A stretch of 26,045 nucleotides of DNA from Prevotellaceae bacterium (GTDB lineage: Bacteria > Bacteroidota > Bacteroidia > Bacteroidales > UBA932). Shown in pieces: positions 13,549 to 22,534 of this stretch. The notes under the pieces were generated by a model, which was given only the letters and a program-made list of their open reading frames with translations, did not search any database and was not told where the DNA came from. The number at the start of each line of letters is the position of its first letter. Positions within the stretch are counted from its first letter, which is position 1. The stretch lies in NCBI GenBank assembly GCA_031257655.1, contig JAIROF010000114.1, forward strand, positions 1-26,045. Reading direction: 5' to 3'. Both the position numbers and the translations under genes were made by a program.

Positions 13549-13871
13549 CGCACGTTGCGCATCGCTCTCTGAGCCGGAATTATTTTTGGGCTGGATGATG
13601 ATGATGATGCGTGATGCGCGGCGCGACGGAGAATTGAGAATTGAGAATTGAGAATTGAGAATTGAGAATTGAGAATTGAGAATTGAGAATTTGAAAGCAT
13701 CCGTCTCCTACTGCGGCCTCTTTTGGAGAGGGGGCGGGGCGGGGCTATTGAGTAAATCAGCAAGATATACCGCTTGCGCAAGTTGAATTAAATCATACAC
13801 AGGCAGGTGGGATACATCTTTGCTGGTAAGCGTTTTGTTGTTAAATAAGGTTGGAGATAAGGGGTTGCCCG
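13549..13871. other. Intergenic region with heptamer array between receptor and glycan operon
   Basis: No gene is seen. The region has a short GAT trinucleotide run near 13596-13613, the heptamer array (13631-13690) and a G-rich stretch near 13720-13745. I saw no clear intrinsic terminator for the receptor gene. Confidence 0.6.
13631..13690. repeat. Heptamer microsatellite, 8 units of GAATTGA
   Basis: Eight perfect GAATTGA units (13631-13686) are followed by a partial one. On the other strand the unit can be written ATTCTCA, so it shares the period and ATTC core of the other two arrays. It lies 83 bp past the receptor stop and about 180 bp before the next promoter. Confidence 0.95.
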
Positions 13872-13902
13872 TTGGCGCATCTGAAAATTTTACGTATGTT
13901 TG
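13872..13902 (+). promoter_or_regulatory. Bacteroidota-type promoter for the four-gene glycan operon
   Basis: TTG (13872-13874), 20 bp, then TATGTTTG (13895-13902) match the consensus exactly. Transcription would begin about 50 bp before the ATG at 13960. No strong internal promoter was seen before 22098, so the four genes are probably one transcript. Confidence 0.75.
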
Positions 13903-13959
13903 CGGCTTTAAAGTATGATTTATTTAGGATAACAGATAAACGCTTAAAAATTTGCAAAT

Positions 13960-15231
13960 ATGGCAAACAACTTATTCTTGCGCAAACCGCTAATGGCTGC
14001 GCTGTTGGTAATGATGTTGGCGCCGGGGCTGGCGGCGCAAAAGCTTTCCGAGGCTGTGGTGCACACGCGGGTGAAAGCCGGTGATTTTATGATTTTTCCG
14101 TGGGGCAACGTGCCGACGCCCGATTTTTCGGAGGGTGCGTGGGGCGACATGGCCAGCCCTGCCGACCTGATGAAAGACCTTTTCGACTGCGGGTACAACG
14201 CCACAGGATTTATTCCGGCAAGGTACGTCCGCCATGCCCTTCCCTACCAGCTCGCCGCCATACTCTACGACCAGCGCATCGCCTCCTATCCGGACGTGTC
14301 GCCGCCGCAGGCTGAGGCAACGCTAACGGCGGCGCTGGGCGAAATCGGCTCGCCGGAGCTGCGGAAAGCCGTTTACGCCATCTACATTAAGGATGAGCCG
14401 AGCGCCTCGCTGTTCCCGAGGCTGAAGCTATGGTCAGCTGCCATCAAAAAACAGGGCTTTTTGCCCTACATCAACCTGTTTCCCAACTACGCCTCCGACG
14501 GGCAGCTGGGGTCGAAGGGCTACGAGGCGCACGTAGACGAATTTGTGCGCAGCTGTCAGCCAAAGTATGTGTCGTATGACAACTATTCGCTTTTCGATGA
14601 CGGAACGCTGAGCGAAGACCGGTTTTACAGCAACCTGGAAACCGTGCGCAAGAAATCCCTGCAGTACGGCATTCCGTTTTGGAACGTGATACTCAGCAAT
14701 ACGCACTTTCGCTACGCCGATCCTTCGCCGGCAACGCTGGGCGTACAGGTGTACTCCACGCTGGCTTACGGAGGCCGGGGCGTAGGCTATTTTACGCACT
14801 ATGCGCCCACGCTCGGTAACTACCGGCTGGCGCCGGTCGACCAGTTTGGCCACCGGACAAAAACGTGGGAGCAGATGCGCAGCATCAACCTGCAAATTCA
14901 CGCCCTGGCGCCGGTGTACTGCACCCTGAAGAGCGTCAACGTCTTTCACGTGGGCAACGTCCCCCAAAGCGGACAGGGAATAGCCTCCGCCGTGCACCTT
15001 AAATCCATCGGCGAAGGCAACCTGCTGGTGGGCGAATTTGTCGATCCCGACGGCAAACCCTATCTGCTGATTGTCAATAAGGATATTCAAAAATCCGTTC
15101 GGCTGCAAGTCGCCTTCAAGGAAAAAGGAAAAATACTGCTTGTCAGCCCCTACGGAGAAGGGAAGGTGCGCTTTGAGGGCGAGCAGGACTGGCTCGCTCC
15201 CGGCGCCGGCGCGCTGCTGACGGTAGAGTAA
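13960..15231 (+). CDS. Secreted TIM-barrel glycosidase-like protein
   Basis: A 423-aa protein with a signal peptide (hydrophobic 11-26, cleavage likely after LAA). The body looks like a (beta/alpha)8 glycosidase: IYIKDEPSASLFPRL (141-155) with Glu146 on a DEP motif as a candidate acid/base, GFLPYINLFPNYAS (166-179), PKYVSYDNYSL (201-211), FWNVILSNTH (about 236-245) and the barrel-closing segment LAYGGRGVGYFTHYAP. A beta-sandwich-like C-terminal part (about 345-423) follows, as in clan GH-A enzymes with a C-terminal domain. I recognise the general type, seen in secreted proteins of Bacteroidota and related phyla, but cannot assign a CAZy family or substrate. It is the first gene of the operon; the next starts 35 nt later. 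Confidence 0.65.
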   Translation: MANNLFLRKPLMAALLVMMLAPGLAAQKLSEAVVHTRVKAGDFMIFPWGNVPTPDFSEGAWGDMASPADLMKDLFDCGYNATGFIPARYVRHALPYQLAAILYDQRIASYPDVSPPQAEATLTAALGEIGSPELRKAVYAIYIKDEPSASLFPRLKLWSAAIKKQGFLPYINLFPNYASDGQLGSKGYEAHVDEFVRSCQPKYVSYDNYSLFDDGTLSEDRFYSNLETVRKKSLQYGIPFWNVILSNTHFRYADPSPATLGVQVYSTLAYGGRGVGYFTHYAPTLGNYRLAPVDQFGHRTKTWEQMRSINLQIHALAPVYCTLKSVNVFHVGNVPQSGQGIASAVHLKSIGEGNLLVGEFVDPDGKPYLLIVNKDIQKSVRLQVAFKEKGKILLVSPYGEGKVRFEGEQDWLAPGAGALLTVE

Positions 15232-15266
15232 CAATAGCGATAGCTTAAAAAAAAGCACCCCTAATC

Positions 15267-18197
15267 ATGCGTAAAGTTGTACTACCGGCTATATTCCCGG
15301 CAATGCTGCAAAGCATTGCCGTAGCGGCTATATTTCTGCTTGCATCCTGCGGCGAGCAGGCTACCGTGCGGGAGGAAGCCGTGTCGCTGACCACCTACCC
15401 GTTTGGCGACCCCGACCCGACGCCTCATCCCGAAAGCGCCTTTTACCCCTACTTCAAGTTCGACGGCTACGCGCGTCAGGGACAGCCGCAGGAGTGGAAC
15501 ACCGTCGTGCTCGAAAACGATTACATCCGCGTCACCCTCATCCCCGCCATTGGCGGGAAGATATGGGGCGCGGTGGAGAAAAGCTCCGGCGAAGAGTTCA
15601 TCTACTACAATCACGCCGTCAAGTTCCGCAACATCGCCATGCGCGGCCCCTGGACTTCCGGCGGCGTGGAGATCAACTTCGGCATCATTGGCCATGCGCC
15701 CACCACCGCCTCGCCGGTCGATTACGCAACGCGCCGAAACAGGGACGGCAGCGTCAGCTGCTTTGTTGCGGCTTTCGACATGGTTACGCAAACGTGGTGG
15801 CAGGTGGAGGTCAACCTGCAACCCGACAAGGCGTACTTCACTACCGCCACCACCTGGCGCAACACCACGCCTTTCTCGCGCCCCTACTACCACTGGATGA
15901 ACGCCGGATACCGCGCCGCCGCCGACTTGACCTTTTGCTTTCCCGGACAGTACTACATCGGCCACGAAGGCGACGTCCACTCGTGGCGCTTTGACGAAAA
16001 GGGGCGGGACTTGTCGCGCTACGCCGCTCACAGCTTCGGCGGCGCAAAGTCGATGCACGTGCTGGGCTGCTACAACGATTTTTACGGCGCATACTACGAA
16101 AACGACCGCTTCGGGTCGGTGCACTACGCCCCCTTCAACGACAAGCTGGGCATGAAAATTTTTCTGTGGGGGCTGTCGCGCTCGGGCATGATATGGGAAG
16201 ACCTGCTCACCGATACCGACGGGCAGTACGTCGAGCTGCAATCCGGTCGCCTCTACAATCAGGCGGTGACGCAAAGCGGCGGCACGCCTTTTAAGCAGCA
16301 CTCCTTTGCGCCCTGCGCCACCGACACGTGGAAGGAATACTGGTATCCGGTAAAGGAAACTGGGGGCATAGTAAAGGCCAACGACGTGGGTGCGCTCAAC
16401 GTCGTCAGGACAGGCGACAGCGTGGCGCTGAGCTTTTCGCCCGCGCAGCGCGTCAACGACGAGCTTGCGGTGTGGGCAAACGGACGTAAGATTTTTGGCG
16501 AACGCCTTTCGCTCGGCGTGTTGCAGCCGTGGCAAGCCGCCATCGCCCTGAGCGATGCAGACAGCCTGCTAACCGTCGTGCTGGGCGACAACCGGCTGGT
16601 TTACTCCGAAAATCCCGCCGACAGCCGGCTCGCCCGGCCGGTAACCCCTCCGCCCGGGTTCGACCCTAATTCGGCGTATGGGCTTTACCTGCAAGGGCAG
16701 CAGGCGATGAACGAAAACCGCTGCGACAACGCCATATCGCTGCTAAAGCGCTCGCTGCAAATGGAACCGTATGCTATCCATGCGCTCCGAGACCTCGGCT
16801 CGCTGTATTGCCGCCGCGGACGGTTTGCCGAGGCGGATTCCTGCGCCCGCCTCATCCTGGCCATCAACGCCTACGACCCCGATGGCAACCTTTTGTACGG
16901 GCTGGCCAACAGCAAAATCGGCAAAAGCATCGACGCTATCGACGGGTTTAAGACGGCGGCGCTCTCGCCTGCGCTCCGCGCGGCGGCATACCTCTGCCTG
17001 GCAAAGGAGGCCGCAAAGCAGCAGCAGTGGGCGCAGGCGCTACAGCATGCAGGGCAAAGCGCCGCCGCCGGAAATCATCACGGCGAAACATGGCAGCTGC
17101 AGGCGGTAGCCCTGCGCAAAAACAGCCAAAAAAGAGAAGCCGAAAAAGCTATTGCCTGCATCGAGCAGCACGAACCGCTCAACCACTACGCCCGCTTTGA
17201 AAAGTATCGCCTCACGGGTTTGGCGAAAGACAAAGAGCGATTCCGGGAGCATATTCGCTGCGAGCTGCCCCACGAAACGTTCATGGACATGGCCGGCTGG
17301 TACGAGGCGCTGGGCTGCTGCGACGAAGCGCTGGAGCTGTACGCTCTTGCGGAGGACTACCCGATAGCGCTCTACCGCAGCGCATGGCTGCTCTGCCGGC
17401 AGGGCGACCGGCGCTATGCCGCCCTGCTGCAGCGCGCCGATTCGCTGCCCGTGCGGATGGTCTTCCCCTTCCGAACCGAAACCCTCCCGGCGCTCGAATG
17501 GGCTGCCGGAAAATCGGATAAGTGGGCCGGCAAGTACTACCTGGCGCTGCTGTACGCTTTCCTGGGTGAGCATGGAAAGGCGGCGCTGCTGTGGGAGCAG
17601 TGCGGCGACACGCCCAACGATGCGGTGTTCTACCAGGCGCGGGCAAGCTGCCGCGCGGGCGAAAAGCGCCTGAACGATTTGCTTCGCGCCGAGCAGATGG
17701 AGAAGTCGTGGCGCACGGGGCTGGAGCTGGTGCGCTATTTTCAGGAAAAACACCTGTACGACGCCATGTATGAGAAAGCTAAAGAGTACGTAGCCGCTTT
17801 TCCGGACAACGACATGCTGGGGCTGAAGTATGCGGCGGCTATGCTTGCCCGGAAGAAATACCGCGAATGTACCGAATACCTCTCGCGCCTGAACGTGCTG
17901 CCCAACGAAGGAGCCTACGAAGGGCGGACGGTTTACCGAAAAGCATGGCTGTTTTGCGCCCTCGAAAACCTGAAAGCGGGTAAATTCCGGGAAGCCATTG
18001 CCGATGTTGAGCAGTCGAAGCTTTGGCCTGAAAATCTCGGCGTTGGAAAACCGTACGACGAAGATATAGACCTGAGCGTGGAAAACTTTATCGCAGCATA
18101 CTGCAACGCCAAGCTGAGCGGCGCTAAGCTCCCCCAGCTCGCAGCAGCCTCAATCGCAGACGACGACAAAATTATGCTATCTTCACTCATAAAATGA
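15267..18197 (+). CDS. DUF5107 plus TPR lipoprotein
   Basis: A 976-aa lipoprotein: signal peptide with lipobox LLASC, Cys28 followed by GE. About residues 45-350 match DUF5107, a beta-sandwich domain resembling aldose-epimerase/galactose-mutarotase folds (LENDYIRVTLIPAIGGKIWG, EFIYYNHAVKFRN, GPWTSGGVEINFG, TTWRNTTPFSRPYYHWMNA). A spacer with a further beta domain follows. From about 470 to the end there are tetratricopeptide-like repeats (LYLQGQQAMNENRCDNAISL, HALRDLGSLYCRRGRFAEAD, and more). DUF5107-TPR proteins commonly sit beside glycosidases and probably bind or process carbohydrate at the cell surface; activity is not established. The stop overlaps the rhamnosidase ATG (ATGA, 18194-18197), implying coupled translation. 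Confidence 0.85.
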   Translation: MRKVVLPAIFPAMLQSIAVAAIFLLASCGEQATVREEAVSLTTYPFGDPDPTPHPESAFYPYFKFDGYARQGQPQEWNTVVLENDYIRVTLIPAIGGKIWGAVEKSSGEEFIYYNHAVKFRNIAMRGPWTSGGVEINFGIIGHAPTTASPVDYATRRNRDGSVSCFVAAFDMVTQTWWQVEVNLQPDKAYFTTATTWRNTTPFSRPYYHWMNAGYRAAADLTFCFPGQYYIGHEGDVHSWRFDEKGRDLSRYAAHSFGGAKSMHVLGCYNDFYGAYYENDRFGSVHYAPFNDKLGMKIFLWGLSRSGMIWEDLLTDTDGQYVELQSGRLYNQAVTQSGGTPFKQHSFAPCATDTWKEYWYPVKETGGIVKANDVGALNVVRTGDSVALSFSPAQRVNDELAVWANGRKIFGERLSLGVLQPWQAAIALSDADSLLTVVLGDNRLVYSENPADSRLARPVTPPPGFDPNSAYGLYLQGQQAMNENRCDNAISLLKRSLQMEPYAIHALRDLGSLYCRRGRFAEADSCARLILAINAYDPDGNLLYGLANSKIGKSIDAIDGFKTAALSPALRAAAYLCLAKEAAKQQQWAQALQHAGQSAAAGNHHGETWQLQAVALRKNSQKREAEKAIACIEQHEPLNHYARFEKYRLTGLAKDKERFREHIRCELPHETFMDMAGWYEALGCCDEALELYALAEDYPIALYRSAWLLCRQGDRRYAALLQRADSLPVRMVFPFRTETLPALEWAAGKSDKWAGKYYLALLYAFLGEHGKAALLWEQCGDTPNDAVFYQARASCRAGEKRLNDLLRAEQMEKSWRTGLELVRYFQEKHLYDAMYEKAKEYVAAFPDNDMLGLKYAAAMLARKKYRECTEYLSRLNVLPNEGAYEGRTVYRKAWLFCALENLKAGKFREAIADVEQSKLWPENLGVGKPYDEDIDLSVENFIAAYCNAKLSGAKLPQLAAASIADDDKIMLSSLIK

Positions 18198-20998
18198 ATA
18201 AATACAAATTTTTAAGCCTCCAGATTATTTCGTTTGCAATGCATACGGTTTTCGCTTCGTTTTCATGCTATTCGGCGCCGTTTTTGCAAAAGAATATTTA
18301 TGCCACAGGGCTGACCTGCGAATATCTTGCCAATCCGCTTGGCGTAGACCTTGCGCAGCCGCGTTTGGCATGGAAAATAGAGCAGCCCGGCGGCAGCCCG
18401 AAAAACCAGACGCAAAAGGCATACCGGATTTTGGTAGCATCGTCGCCGGCAAAATTGTCGAACAATGAGGGCGATGCTTGGGACAGCGGCGAGACGCTTT
18501 CAAACAAATCAACACAGGTGTTTTATGAAGGAGCGCCCCTGAAAAGCATGCAGCGCTACTGGTGGAAAGTGAAAATCCGGAGCGAGGCCGGGGAATCCGG
18601 GTGGAGCGAGCCGGCTTACTGGATAACCGGAATTATGCACCCGTTTGAATGGCAGGCGCGCTGGATAGGCGACAAACCCGATACGGCGTTAAGAAGCTAC
18701 GACCGGTATATCAGGAATCATTACCGGTCGAAAGATTTTGATAGAAACTACTGGGAAAATCCGCCATACACTCCTTCGCCCTTGCTTCGCAAATCGTTTA
18801 CCGTAGGCAAACAGCCGAAGCAGGCTATTTTGTACATCTCCGCATTAGGCTACTACGAGGTGTGGCTGAATGGAAAACGTATAGGCGACCAGCTGCAAGC
18901 TCCCGAATGGACAAACTATTTCAACCGTCTGCAATATCAGACGTTCGACCTGAGCGAACAGCTCGAAAAAGGCGAAAACGTACTCGCCGCCACGCTTGCC
19001 GACGGATGGTGTCTCGGACGCCTGGGCGGGATAAAGTGGAACCTCTGTTTCCCGCATCGCGGCTTTTATGCTCTCGACCGGCGCCTAATCGCTCAGCTGG
19101 TGATAGCTTATGATGACGGTTCCAGAGAAATGCTCGTTTCCGACGGCTCGTGGAAAATCAACACCGACGGCTATATTCGCCGGGCCGACAACTTTGGCGG
19201 ACAGACCATCGACGCCCGTAAAATCATCCCCGGATGGAACAAACCCGGATTCGATGATGCTTCCTGGGGTAAGGCCTGCGAAGACCATAGCGTTAACCGG
19301 AATCTCGTGTCGCAGAAAAACGAACCTATACGCGTACACCGGGAGCTGAAACCGGTGGAAATAAAACCGCATGGCGGAAGCTACACCGTCAACTTCGGAC
19401 AAAATATTGCCGGACACTGCGTCCTGAAAGTAAAGGGAAAAGAAGGCGCCGCCGTTGCTGTACGGCATGGAGAATGGCTCAAGGAAGACGGCAGCCTCTA
19501 CACGGAAAGTCTCGGATATGCCTTGGCGGCAGATACTTTCATCCTTTCGGGAAAAGAAGACTGTTTCGACCCTTCGTTCACATATCACGGTTTTCAATAC
19601 GCCGAAGTTTCGGGGCTTGAGGTCCCGCTTACGGCGGACATGATTACCGCCAGGGCTGTGTCGTCCGACCCGGCAATTGCCGGCGAATTTGAATGCTCGA
19701 ACCCGAAGCTCAACCGGCTGTATCAAAATATAGCGTGGACGCAGCGCAATAATATGTACAGCATCCTGCACGACAACCCTTCGCGCGACGAACGGACAGG
19801 CGCGACCGGCGACGTGCTGATATTCTGCCAAAGCAGCATCTTCAACATGGATATGGCGGCGTTTTACGCAAAACTCGCGCGCGACATGAACGAAAATGCT
19901 TTCAACGGACAGTTTTTCTCCATGATACCCTCGCTGGCTTACGCGGATTACTGGAAAGGATGGGTCGGAGCGCCCGGATGGGCAGACGCAGGTTTAGTCA
20001 TTCCCTGGAGAATGTATCAAAATTATGCCGACCTCAATGCGCTTGGCGAACTTTATGCGGCAATGAAAAAGCATATCGACGCTACCGAAAGAGAAAATCC
20101 GGAGCTGATATGGAAAATCCGCCATAACCACAACAACGACTGGCTCAACGCAAACACTATCGACAACCCGCCGGCGTCGGACTACAGCACTACTCGCGGA
20201 GGAATCATCGACGACCTGTTCGCTACCGCTTTTTTTGCCTATAGTACACAGCTGCTGTCGGACATCGCCAAAACACTCGGATATCCCGCCGACGCAGAAC
20301 ATTACGGCGATTTAGCCCGCAGGATAAGGGAGAAATTTGTCGCTTCGTGGATGCGCAGCGACGGCTATATCGAAGGCAATACGCAGGGGACGTATGCGCT
20401 TGCCCTTGGCTTTGACCTGATTCCTCCGGCGCTGCGCGAAAAAGCCTTCGAACACTTGTTGAAATGTATAGAAGAATACGATTACCGGATTTCGACGGGT
20501 TTTATCACCACGCCAATGCTGATGCAGGAGCTTGTGCGCTGCGGACGTACGGATATCGCCTACCGCCTGCTCGAATCGGAACGGTTTCCGTCGTGGCTGT
20601 TCCCGGTAAATAGCGGCGCTACAACCGTCTGGGAGCGATGGGATGCTGTGGTTCCGGAACGGGGTATCAATAAATCGGGCATGAATTCTTTGGACCATGT
20701 AGCCTTTGGCGCTGTGAGCGAATGGATGTTCCGGCATATTTTGGGAATCAATCCCGACGACAGCCATCCGGGATATGAGCATTTCACCGTTCATCCGCGT
20801 CTGGGAGGCTCGTTGACGTGGGCCAAAGGCTCTTATAATTCTATCAAAGGAAAAATTGTATCCGAATGGAAAATCGAAAACGGTATCTTTACGTTGAAAG
20901 TGAAAATCCCTGTAAATACAAAGGCTACAGTTGTGCTGCCGACAAAAGGAGCTGTAGAAACAGGCTCGGGCGAGTATATTTTTACGGACAGAATATGA
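18194..20998 (+). CDS. Secreted alpha-L-rhamnosidase, GH78
   Basis: A 934-aa protein with a signal peptide ending near residue 28. Domains in order: fibronectin-like N domain (about 36-155: LTCEYLANPLGVDLAQPRLA, RYWWKVKIRSEAGESGWSEP); Bac_rhamnosid_N (about 190-370: ISALGYYEVWLNGKRIGD); concanavalin-like domain (about 375-480: VNFGQNIAGHCVLKVKG); (alpha/alpha)6 catalytic domain (about 490-840); C-terminal beta domain. The catalytic signature DNPSRDERTGATGD (527-540) contains Glu533, aligned with the general acid, and GATTVWERW contains Glu814, a candidate base. GH78 enzymes release terminal alpha-L-rhamnose by inversion. The usual GWTGD of the signature reads GATGD here. The gene overlaps both neighbours by 4 nt (18194-18197 and 20995-20998). 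Confidence 0.93.
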   Translation: MNKYKFLSLQIISFAMHTVFASFSCYSAPFLQKNIYATGLTCEYLANPLGVDLAQPRLAWKIEQPGGSPKNQTQKAYRILVASSPAKLSNNEGDAWDSGETLSNKSTQVFYEGAPLKSMQRYWWKVKIRSEAGESGWSEPAYWITGIMHPFEWQARWIGDKPDTALRSYDRYIRNHYRSKDFDRNYWENPPYTPSPLLRKSFTVGKQPKQAILYISALGYYEVWLNGKRIGDQLQAPEWTNYFNRLQYQTFDLSEQLEKGENVLAATLADGWCLGRLGGIKWNLCFPHRGFYALDRRLIAQLVIAYDDGSREMLVSDGSWKINTDGYIRRADNFGGQTIDARKIIPGWNKPGFDDASWGKACEDHSVNRNLVSQKNEPIRVHRELKPVEIKPHGGSYTVNFGQNIAGHCVLKVKGKEGAAVAVRHGEWLKEDGSLYTESLGYALAADTFILSGKEDCFDPSFTYHGFQYAEVSGLEVPLTADMITARAVSSDPAIAGEFECSNPKLNRLYQNIAWTQRNNMYSILHDNPSRDERTGATGDVLIFCQSSIFNMDMAAFYAKLARDMNENAFNGQFFSMIPSLAYADYWKGWVGAPGWADAGLVIPWRMYQNYADLNALGELYAAMKKHIDATERENPELIWKIRHNHNNDWLNANTIDNPPASDYSTTRGGIIDDLFATAFFAYSTQLLSDIAKTLGYPADAEHYGDLARRIREKFVASWMRSDGYIEGNTQGTYALALGFDLIPPALREKAFEHLLKCIEEYDYRISTGFITTPMLMQELVRCGRTDIAYRLLESERFPSWLFPVNSGATTVWERWDAVVPERGINKSGMNSLDHVAFGAVSEWMFRHILGINPDDSHPGYEHFTVHPRLGGSLTWAKGSYNSIKGKIVSEWKIENGIFTLKVKIPVNTKATVVLPTKGAVETGSGEYIFTDRI

Positions 20999-22098
20999 AA
21001 AGATTTATATACATTATTTTGGTTATTACGCTCGTTGCGTGTAAAAAAGAACAAAAAAAGTTCGATGCGGATGAAATTATTATTTCAACGGAAACGAGCA
21101 ATGAAAATTTATTGATGTCGGAATATATCGACACATCGTACTTTATTCAGCTGGAAACAAACGATAACAGTCTGATTAAAATGACAGGGAAAATTGTTTT
21201 CGACAGCCAAAGGATTTTCATCTATGACTTATTTGGACAGGGTAACAATAAGCTGCTGGTTTTTGACCGTAATGGAAAATTCTTGAATACAATTGGCAAT
21301 TTTGGTAATGGACCGGGTGAATATGCCGAGTTGCGGGATTTTTGTATTGACAGCGCGAACCGGCAGATATTTTTGCTTTGCGAAAGCGGCATAGTAAGGT
21401 GTTACGATTATGCCGGACGTTTCAAGGAAAAATATACAGCGGAATCGGATTTAAAAACTTATAAAATTGAATGCCTTGACGAACATTTTTACTTTATCGG
21501 TGGAGAAAAAGATTTTTTTAATCTGGTGATAACGGATAGTAAATTCAAAATTACGCAAAAGTTTTTCCCGAATAAAGATTTCGGTGAAAACATGGTGATT
21601 CTTGTGCATCCTCTGAATGTTGTCCGTTCTCACATACAATATAGAAGAGATATGGACAACTATATTTACCTGATAAAAGACCATAAAGATGCCATTAAAC
21701 AGTATGCAATTGATTTCGGCGAAAATACGATAGATTTTTCGGAGCTGAAAAATCTCAGCCAGGATGCTTTAAGAGAAAAAATAAAAACAACGAGGGGAGA
21801 TATCTATTCATTTATACAAAATTCCGGCCATGCGGTATTCTATTATTCGGATAAAAAAGAAGTTGCGATTGGTATTTATGATAAAAAATCCCGTATCACA
21901 AAAAATTATTCCATAAAAAACATGGTTGACAAATATCTGGGAAATCATCCCTTATTCTTTGAATATGTGACAGCAAGTAACGAATTTGTAGCCGTAATTA
22001 ATCCCGCAGAACTTCAAGAAATATCCACAGACTATGTGAAAGGAATGCAGGTGCTGGAAGACGACAATCCGATTTTATATGTAGTGAAAATGAAATAG
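20995..22098 (+). CDS. 6-bladed beta-propeller lipoprotein (BF3164-like)
   Basis: A 367-aa lipoprotein starting at the ATG that overlaps the rhamnosidase stop (ATGA). An earlier ATG at 20866 is in frame but lies within the rhamnosidase gene and would bury the lipobox; here ITLVAC places the lipid Cys at 16. Propeller features are YIDTSYFIQLET, KLLVFDRNGKFLNTIGNFGN, GPGEYAELRDFCIDSANRQI, IVRCYDYAGRFKEKY and DDNPILYVVKMK at the end. This family of 6-bladed propellers is abundant in Bacteroidota and often encoded near glycan operons; a binding or scaffolding role is inferred. Base composition is clearly more AT-rich than in the upstream operon genes, so it may have a separate origin. Confidence 0.85.
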   Translation: MKRFIYIILVITLVACKKEQKKFDADEIIISTETSNENLLMSEYIDTSYFIQLETNDNSLIKMTGKIVFDSQRIFIYDLFGQGNNKLLVFDRNGKFLNTIGNFGNGPGEYAELRDFCIDSANRQIFLLCESGIVRCYDYAGRFKEKYTAESDLKTYKIECLDEHFYFIGGEKDFFNLVITDSKFKITQKFFPNKDFGENMVILVHPLNVVRSHIQYRRDMDNYIYLIKDHKDAIKQYAIDFGENTIDFSELKNLSQDALREKIKTTRGDIYSFIQNSGHAVFYYSDKKEVAIGIYDKKSRITKNYSIKNMVDKYLGNHPLFFEYVTASNEFVAVINPAELQEISTDYVKGMQVLEDDNPILYVVKMK

Positions 22099-22104
22099 AG
22101 TGAG

Positions 22105-22118
22105 AAATAGCGCTATTT
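22105..22118 (+). terminator. Short palindrome after the glycan operon
   Basis: AAATAGCGCTATTT is a perfect 14-bp palindrome 7 bp after the propeller gene stop, followed by TATTT-like A/T. The usable stem is only about 5 bp, so termination is a weak guess; position between convergent genes is the main argument. Confidence 0.3.
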
Positions 22119-22166
22119 ATTTATCGTCATAATGACCGAAATTATATGTTATTAATTTTTCACTCC

Positions 22167-22534
22167 TTATTTCCCGTTTAGCTTTTTGATAAGCGCAAGT
22201 TCGCTTTCCCTGTAAGGCGTGAAATCGTTACGGAACAAATCGTGTTGCCATTCGCCGGTGTACGGGAGTTTTTCCGGGCGGCATCCCCAGGGAAGGTCTG
22301 TTTGCGTCAGTCCCCACAACATTGCGCCGACATTTTCGTCTGACTGCGGTCGAAGGCAGGAAGTTGCAGCCTGCAATCCACGCTTGTTTTGCATACCAAG
22401 TCGTTCGCCTTTTCGACGCTCCGCTGACCGGCGAGTAGCTCCGGCGTTTCGACATCCTCTTTCGGTTTCTCCTGTGCAAAACCGTTCATGCCGATGCCGG
22501 ATAGCAACAGGCAAATTAAAAATATTTTTCTCAT
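22167..22534 (-). pseudogene. Remnant of a secreted protein with internal deletion and frameshift
   Basis: Two pieces in different minus-strand frames look like the ends of one gene. From 22534, MRKIFLICLLLSGIGMNGFA begins a normal signal peptide followed by QEKPKEDVETPELLAGQ. From about 22335 down to the stop at 22167, another frame gives GAMLWGLTQTDLPWG, then LPYTGEWQHDLFRNDFTPYR and ESELALIKKLNGK. The latter reads like the C-terminus of a secreted enzyme, perhaps a glycosidase (family not recognised). Only about 120 codons remain, so most of the gene would have been deleted with loss of frame near 22340-22370. The alternative is a short intact ORF (22167-22625), but its N-terminal half looks non-protein-like. 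Confidence 0.55.

Noticed and set aside
15282..16535. Long minus-strand open frame opposite the DUF5107 gene
   Set aside because: The plus-strand protein has a lipobox, DUF5107 motifs and TPRs; the antisense translation has a biased His/Arg/Val composition and no recognisable features.
20866..20994. N-terminal extension of the propeller lipoprotein
   Set aside because: It would overlap the rhamnosidase C-terminus by 133 bp and place 43 residues before a good lipoprotein signal peptide; the ATGA overlap at 20995 is the natural start.
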